Shown: positions 59,923 to 64,000 of the stretch, in pieces
Numbering within the stretch: the stretch's first letter is position 1
Layout of the letters: every line of letters starts with the position of its first letter
Assembly: GCF_018866325.1 (NCBI RefSeq)
Contig: NZ_CP076457.1
Span: 2,081,001-2,145,000, forward strand
Direction of reading: 5' to 3'
DNA length: 64,000 nucleotides
DNA from: Streptomyces sp. YPW6
Lineage (GTDB): Bacteria > Actinomycetota > Actinomycetes > Streptomycetales > Streptomycetaceae
Made by a program: the position numbers and the translations under genes
The notes under the pieces: generated by a model
The model's database searches: none
The model's input: the letters and a program-made list of their open reading frames with translations, nothing else
What the model was told of the DNA's origin: nothing

Positions 59923-60876
59923 TCAGGGGGTGCGGGCCAGCGGGGAGCGGTGGCGCAGCAGCCACTCGTGGTAGCCGCTCGCCCGTCGCGCCGCGTCCCG
60001 GTAGGCGTCCTCCAACTGCGCGTACACCACCTCGATGTCCGTGCCGGGCCGCGAGACCAGCAGGAGGCGTACCGCCAGCGGGTCCCCCAGCAGGGGGCGG
60101 ATCACCATGTCGTCGCGCGGGCCCGACGTCGGCTGGCAGGGGGCGACGGCCTCGCCGAGCACGACGAGGGACGCGGCGGTGAGGTAGTCGCCGTGCAGGA
60201 CCGGCGGGTTCAGTCCGGCGGCGCCGAGCACCCGGCGCACCCCGTCCCACTCGCCGTCCACCGTGGGATCGACCATCCACGGGTCGCCCGCGAGGTCCCC
60301 GAGCTCCACCACCCGGCGGTGGGCGGCCGGGTGGTCGCGGGAGAGGGAGATGAACTGCGGTTCCCGGTCCACGAGCACGCGCTGCTCCAGGCCCTCCGGC
60401 AGCGTCAGCGGAGAGCCCTCCACCTCGTGCACGAAGGCGACGTCCAGGCGGCCCGCCGCAACCGAGCGCAGCAGCGCGTGGGCGGAGACGTCGACCCGCA
60501 GGGAGATGTCCGTACCGGGCAGGGCGCCCCGCAGCCGGCGCAGCCAGCCGCCGATGACGCGGCTCGCGGTCGAGCCGATGCGCAGCCGGGAGCCGCGCGG
60601 CCGGGCGGCCTCCGCCTCCGCCAGCGCCTCGGCGACCAGTCCGTTCATGCCGTCGACGAGGGGGCGGGCCCGGCTCAGGACGACCCGGCCCAGGGAGGTC
60701 GGCCGGCAGCCGGTCCGCTCGCGGAGGAACAGTTCGGCGCCGAGCACGTTCTCGATCCGCCGCAGCTGGGTGGTCAGGGAGGGCTGGCTCACCCCGAGGC
60801 GACGGGCCGCCTGGTGCAGACTGCCCGCGTCGGCGATGGCGCACAGCGCCCTGAGGTGTCTCACCTCCAGCTCCAT
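59923..60876 (-). CDS. LysR family regulator of the adjacent protease gene
   Basis: A 317-residue protein from ATG 60876. The N-terminal helix-turn-helix is [20 protein letters not shown], then [20 protein letters not shown]. The substrate-binding domain spans about 90-300. It is divergent from snapalysin; in Streptomyces the small neutral protease genes are activated by such a divergent LysR protein. Two perfect palindromes lie between the genes. The gene is close to the family length of 300 residues. Confidence 0.92.
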   Translation of the reverse strand: MELEVRHLRALCAIADAGSLHQAARRLGVSQPSLTTQLRRIENVLGAELFLRERTGCRPTSLGRVVLSRARPLVDGMNGLVAEALAEAEAARPRGSRLRIGSTASRVIGGWLRRLRGALPGTDISLRVDVSAHALLRSVAAGRLDVAFVHEVEGSPLTLPEGLEQRVLVDREPQFISLSRDHPAAHRRVVELGDLAGDPWMVDPTVDGEWDGVRRVLGAAGLNPPVLHGDYLTAASLVVLGEAVAPCQPTSGPRDDMVIRPLLGDPLAVRLLLVSRPGTDIEVVYAQLEDAYRDAARRASGYHEWLLRHRSPLARTP

Positions 60877-60950
60877 GCAGCGGAGACTATGACCGCCGCC
60901 GGTCGCACGCCAGACGCCGCAACCCCAACAAACGGCCTTATTTCACCGGG

Positions 60951-60962
60951 TGTTGGCCAACA
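60951..60962. promoter_or_regulatory. 12-bp perfect palindrome, LysR/snpA promoter
   Basis: TGTTGGCCAACA at 60951-60962 is its own reverse complement, 74 bp upstream of the LysR start. It has the T...A dyad expected of LysR-type sites, but the span is short. Confidence 0.55.
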
Positions 60963-60991
60963 GGACGGGCTCCCGCACGGATTCGGTCACC

Positions 60992-61014
60992 GGGGATAGG
61001 GCGGGCCTATCCCC
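60992..61014. promoter_or_regulatory. Inverted repeat GGGGATAGG-N5-CCTATCCCC, LysR/snpA promoter
   Basis: A perfect 9-bp inverted repeat with a GCGGG spacer at 60992-61014, about 122 bp upstream of the protease start. Each half ends in the ATA-like core. It is a likely regulator binding site. Confidence 0.6.
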
Positions 61015-61136
61015 GTTTGACATCATCCGCGACGGCCGTCCGCTCCACCACACTCTCCCCGTACCGCCCCCCACGCCGGGCCCGCACCCAGGGCACCCCC
61101 ACGGCGTGGGTTCATCGGATCCGTAGGAGACCCCCC

Positions 61137-61805
61137 ATGAGACACCTCAGGACCGTTCTCGCCTCCGCAGTCGCCGGTCTCGGCCTCGTGGCGACGCTGG
61201 GCGCCGCACCCGCCGTGACCGCCGCTCCGGCCCCCGCCACGCCCACGACGTCCACCGCCACGACGTCCACCGCCACGACCATCGCCGCCTACACCGGGTC
61301 GAGCGAGAACGCCGCGGCCAACAAGGCGTTCTACGACGCGGTCATGAAGTCGGTCGCGAAGAAGCGGGCGGCCAACCCGGAAGCGCTGGCGGTCACCGTC
61401 ACCTACAACGCGTCCAGCGCTCCGAGCTTCCGCACGCAGATAGCCCGCAGCACCCAGATCTGGAACAGCTCGGTCTCCAACGTCCGCCTCCAGGAGGGCT
61501 CCAACGCGGACTTCCGGTACTACGAGGGCAACGACTCCCGAGGCTCCTACGCGAGCACCGACGGGCACGGCCGCGGCTACATCTTCCTGGACTACCGGCA
61601 GAACCAGCAGTACAACTCGACCCGCGTCACCACCCACGAGACCGGGCACGTCCTCGGCCTCCCCGACACGTACTCCGGCCCGTGCAGCCAGCTGATGTCG
61701 GGCGGCGGCCCCGGCCCGTCCTGCACCAACGCGCAGCCGGACTACAACGAGCGCGCCCGGGTCGACCAGCTGTGGCGCTACGGGTTCGCCGCCGCGACCT
61801 CCTGA
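61137..61805 (+). CDS. snpA: Snapalysin (small neutral metalloprotease), secreted
   Basis: A 222-residue preproenzyme from ATG 61137, with AGGAGA upstream. Signal peptide [20 protein letters not shown] precedes a short pro-region. The mature enzyme has the zinc motif [20 protein letters not shown] (H-E-x-x-H-x-x-G-x-x-D, the metzincin-like snapalysin pattern), then [13 protein letters not shown] with the Met-turn. It cleaves at aromatic P1' residues and is the smallest of Streptomyces metalloproteases. It is divergent from its likely LysR activator. A clear terminator follows. Confidence 0.96.
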   Translation: MRHLRTVLASAVAGLGLVATLGAAPAVTAAPAPATPTTSTATTSTATTIAAYTGSSENAAANKAFYDAVMKSVAKKRAANPEALAVTVTYNASSAPSFRTQIARSTQIWNSSVSNVRLQEGSNADFRYYEGNDSRGSYASTDGHGRGYIFLDYRQNQQYNSTRVTTHETGHVLGLPDTYSGPCSQLMSGGGPGPSCTNAQPDYNERARVDQLWRYGFAAATS

Positions 61806-61919
61806 CCCGTACGCGGCACCGCTCCGCACCCCGTTCCGCACCACCGTGCGGCTCCCCACGAGGGAGCAGGAGGCCGGTCCCGTGTCCCGGGGCCGGCCCG
61901 CCCCCCGCCGCGTTACACA

Positions 61920-61950
61920 GAGGGCCGCTCCGTCCCGCGGAGCGGCCCTC
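61920..61950. terminator. Bidirectional terminator
   Basis: GAGGGCCGCTCCG (61920-61932) pairs perfectly over 13 bp with CGGAGCGGCCCTC (61938-61950), between the converging snpA and GntR genes. Confidence 0.85.
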
Positions 61951-61983
61951 CGCGCTGTCCCGCGGCTGGTTCGGGCGGCGGGT

Positions 61984-62340
61984 TCAGGCGTTGAGTTCGC
62001 TACGGACGAGGGTCAGCAGCTCGTCCTCGGTCATGCCCAGGTCCCGGGCGTCCGCGACCGCTTCGCGCACTCTCTCCAGGAGCCGGGCGCGCTGCGGCGA
62101 GGCGCCCGCGGTGATCGCCGCGCCCCGCCCGCGGCGCAGCTCGATGAGTCCTTCCTCCCGCAGCCGCTGGTATCCGCGCAGCACGGTGTGGACGTTCACG
62201 CCGAGGGATTCGGCGAGCGCACGGGCGGCGGGCAGCCGTTCGCCCGGGGCCACCGCACCGTCGGCGACCGCACGCCGGACCGAGGCGGCGATCTGGTCCC
62301 CGAGCGGCACGGTGGAGGTGGGATCGACCCGGAAGAGCAT
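61984..62340 (-). CDS. GntR family regulator (YtrA type)
   Basis: A 118-residue protein from ATG 62340. Residues 1-75 are the GntR winged helix (VPLGDQIAASVRRAVADGAV, LAESLGVNVHTVLRGYQRLR, EEGLIELRRGRGAAI). The short C-terminal helical tail and absence of an effector domain define the YtrA subfamily. It is the second gene of an operon with the DUF1648 protein, 2 nt after its stop. It probably represses this operon through the inverted repeat upstream of the first gene. Confidence 0.9.
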   Translation of the reverse strand: MLFRVDPTSTVPLGDQIAASVRRAVADGAVAPGERLPAARALAESLGVNVHTVLRGYQRLREEGLIELRRGRGAAITAGASPQRARLLERVREAVADARDLGMTEDELLTLVRSELNA

Positions 62341-62342
62341 GG

Positions 62343-63311
62343 TCAGCGCCCCGCCCGCTGCCGGTCGAGCAGCGTGTTGAGCAGGGCCGCGCCGGTGACC
62401 GAGTCCCCGACGGTGACGGCGAACTCGCGGCCGCTCGTCAGGCTGACGACGATGGCCTCGCCCGAACGGGTGATGACGCCACTGCGTTCGGGGCGGATGC
62501 GGTAGCCCCAGCCGCCGTACTCCGCGAGGGCGTTGACCGGTCGGCTGTCCGCGGCCTCCATCCGCTCCAGCGGCACCCGCACCCGGGGCCGGGGCAGCAG
62601 GCCGGAGACGGTGAGTCCGCGCCGGTCGACGGTGACGTGGGGGCGGCAGAAGGTTCCGGTCACCAGGGCGAGCAGCATCAGCGGCGCCCCGATCAACCAG
62701 CTCTGCTCCCGCCCGACGGCGGCACCGGCCGCCAGCAGCGCCACGGCGGCGACGGGGGCCCACCAGGCGCCGATGCCGCGCCCCCAGGTGGCCACCTCGC
62801 CGTCGGCCAGCACGATCCTCTTCCGGGCCGCCGGGTCCGGGCCGCGCGGGTCCTCGGGCACGGGCGCCAGCCGCGACAGCAGCAGACCGAGGGCTCCGGC
62901 AAGTGCGGCCGCGCCGAGGGCCGCCGCGATGTGCCGGAGCGGGAACCCCTCGGGCGAACCGCCGTCGGGGACGTCCACGTTGACGAGCAGGACGGCGATC
63001 AGCAGATAGCCGAGGAATGCGGCCACGGCGAAGCCTCCCCCGATCAGCCACCGGTGGGCGCGGCCGTGGAGCCTGCCCTTGACCGCGATGAAGGCCCACA
63101 GCCCGCCGAGCACCAGCAACGAGGACAGCGCGCAGAGCAGGTAGGCGGTGGAGCCGAGGTGTCCGTCGGGGGACCCGCCGGCGTCGAAGTGGACGGCCGG
63201 CCGGTCGGGCAGCCGGTCCGCGACGGCGGCGTAGAGCGTGAGGTCGACGAGGAGCGCGAGGACAAAGGGCAGGGCGGCGAGAGTGACGCGGCCAAGGTTC
63301 TTGCTTGCCAT
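62343..63311 (-). CDS. DUF1648 domain membrane protein
   Basis: A 322-residue protein. ATG 63311 (MASKNLGRVTLAALP) is chosen because GGAGG lies 6-7 nt upstream; the longer open frame begins in a repetitive spacer. The DUF1648 domain is in the first 60 residues (YAAVADRLPDRPAVHFDAGG). About six transmembrane helices follow (YLLCALSSLLVLGGLWAFIA, GGGFAVAAFLGYLLIAVLLV, ALGAAALAGALGLLLSRLAP, VAAVALLAAGAAVG, LIGAPLMLLALVTGTF). The C-terminal 80 residues resemble a PH-like bacterial domain (RVRVPLERMEAADSRP). It is co-transcribed with a YtrA-type GntR regulator. Confidence 0.88.
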   Translation of the reverse strand: MASKNLGRVTLAALPFVLALLVDLTLYAAVADRLPDRPAVHFDAGGSPDGHLGSTAYLLCALSSLLVLGGLWAFIAVKGRLHGRAHRWLIGGGFAVAAFLGYLLIAVLLVNVDVPDGGSPEGFPLRHIAAALGAAALAGALGLLLSRLAPVPEDPRGPDPAARKRIVLADGEVATWGRGIGAWWAPVAAVALLAAGAAVGREQSWLIGAPLMLLALVTGTFCRPHVTVDRRGLTVSGLLPRPRVRVPLERMEAADSRPVNALAEYGGWGYRIRPERSGVITRSGEAIVVSLTSGREFAVTVGDSVTGAALLNTLLDRQRAGR

Positions 63312-63323
63312 GGAAAACCTCCG

Positions 63324-63346
63324 TTGTTCGCATGCTAGTAGAACAA
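63324..63346. promoter_or_regulatory. Operator-like inverted repeat of the DUF1648-GntR operon
   Basis: TTGTTC (63324-63329) and GAACAA (63341-63346) form a perfect inverted repeat with 11-bp spacing, 12 bp upstream of the DUF1648 start. It is A/T-rich compared with its surroundings, and the likely target of the co-encoded GntR protein. Confidence 0.6.
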
Positions 63347-63421
63347 TGGGGCGGAGACAACGGAAGAACGGGAGAGGCGGCGGACTCCAGCGGGCGGCGA
63401 GGGACGACGGGGGGACGCACG

Positions 63422-63452
63422 GCCGCCCCGTACCGGGACGCGGTACGGGGCG
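63422..63452 (-). terminator. Terminator of the gene entering from the right edge
   Basis: CCGCCCCGTACC (63422-63433) pairs perfectly over 12 bp with GGTACGGGGCGG (63441-63452), between the partial gene and the DUF1648 operon. The rest of 63347-63588 shows no gene. Confidence 0.7.
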
Positions 63453-63588
63453 GAGGCGGGCGGTTCGCCGGTAGCGGCAGGACACGGGCGACGGCAGGGC
63501 ACCGGCGACGGCAACGGCGCACACGACGGCTGCGGTGGCAGCGGAAGCGGCGACGGAGGCGGAGTACCGGCGACGGGACTCTTCCGGG

Positions 63589-64000
63589 TCAGGCCGCTCC
63601 GGGCCAGGCGACAGGGGCCTGGAGGCTGACGTCGTCCGGCAGGATCCGCTGGACGGCGGCCAGGGCCGCGGCGAAGTCGCGCTCGGCGCGGGCCGATTCG
63701 TACACCGCTCCGTCCAGATGGAGAGCGAGGTGGAGATCCGGGTCGGCCCGGCGCAGGGAGAGCAGGCACGTGAGGGTCGCGTGGCGGGGTGCTCCCGCGA
63801 CGAGGACGGGCAGCGGCCGGTCCCACTCCAGCACGCAGTCGGTGAGCGCGCCGTCCCGGAGACCGAACGTCCCGTCCTGCGGCGGTACGCCCGCGACGGG
63901 CCGCAGGCCGTCGAAGCTCTCGCCCTCGAAGTCGGCCCCTCTGATCCGGATCCGGATCCGCTGTCCGTCCGCGGTGAGGACGGCGGCGTCGGAACCCTTG
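63589..64000 (-). CDS. Hypothetical protein, 5' part beyond the window
   Basis: The minus-strand frame is open from the right edge (reading KGSDAAVLTADGQRIRIRIR onward) to TGA 63589, about 137 codons of the C-terminus. The ATG at 63834 is internal, since the same frame continues upstream with consistent coding. Visible segments are GADFEGESFDGLRPVAGVPP, GALTDCVLEWDRPLPVLVAG and LHLALHLDGAVYESARAERD. It resembles small Streptomyces hypothetical proteins (possibly DUF6304-like), with no assignable function. The triple GGATCC hexamer repeat at about 63948-63959 encodes the Arg-Ile run. Confidence 0.65.
   Translation of the reverse strand, partial: KGSDAAVLTADGQRIRIRIRGADFEGESFDGLRPVAGVPPQDGTFGLRDGALTDCVLEWDRPLPVLVAGAPRHATLTCLLSLRRADPDLHLALHLDGAVYESARAERDFAAALAAVQRILPDDVSLQAPVAWPGAA

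Overview
This 64 kb window is chromosomal DNA of very high G+C content from a Streptomyces-type actinomycete. The evidence is strong third-position G/C codon bias, many GTG starts, chains of 4-nt ATGA/GTGA gene overlaps, a conservon (CvnA-B-C-D), a nickel superoxide dismutase with its protease, a secreted snapalysin and a fused Kgd-type 2-oxoglutarate dehydrogenase. I see no rRNA, tRNA, CRISPR array, transposase, integrase or phage gene. It looks like conserved core chromosome with a few accessory islets.

Layout. 1-3055: two diiron-oxygenase-like genes in divergent orientation, a TetR regulator and a small hypothetical gene. 3160-7575: a pseudokinase/beta-propeller membrane protein whose frame is broken in a Pro/Ala linker, then a secreted NlpC/P60 hydrolase. 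7667-13866 (minus): a conservon followed by a styrene-monooxygenase-like flavoprotein. 14206-16807: a PP2C-like protein, a MarR regulator and a polysaccharide-deacetylase-like lipoprotein. 16971-19391: Lon protease with an HspR-type HAIR operator. 19627-24074: a five-gene overlapping operon of ECF sigma factor, zinc-finger membrane protein, ABC ATPase and two membrane proteins. 24150-29135: a secreted phosphatase/LamG protein, a spermidine-synthase-like protein and an OmpR-type two-component pair. 29417-33228: Kgd with one apparent frameshift. 33318-39644: small conserved proteins, a DUF4097-PadR operon, a GNAT enzyme, a GH5 glycosidase and a quinone-oxidoreductase-like enzyme. 39956-44453: malic enzyme and a polar amino-acid (glutamate-type) ABC transporter.

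From 44519 the content is more accessory: a methyltransferase and CGNR regulator pair, sodX/sodN, a saccharopine-dehydrogenase-like enzyme, a GlxA-type regulator, a decayed alpha/beta hydrolase behind an intact palindromic operator, a DUF1023 hydrolase, an acyltransferase, a NarL-type two-component pair, tandem DUF1266 genes, an NmrA-like reductase, a DUF952 protein, a choice-of-anchor A surface protein with tandem repeats, a LysR-snpA divergent pair, a DUF1648-GntR pair and one partial gene at the right edge.

The best leads for follow-up are: apparent single-base losses in C/G-rich linkers of two genes; two mutually exclusive hairpins in the kgd leader; several perfect palindromes in divergent promoters; recurrent TANNNT boxes 6-7 nt before start codons, implying leaderless mRNAs; and a candidate regulatory RNA in the sodN 3' end. 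I did not find a clearly new multi-gene defence or biosynthetic system. The least characterised units are the ECF-zinc-finger-ABC operon, the DUF1266 pair and the pseudokinase-propeller protein.
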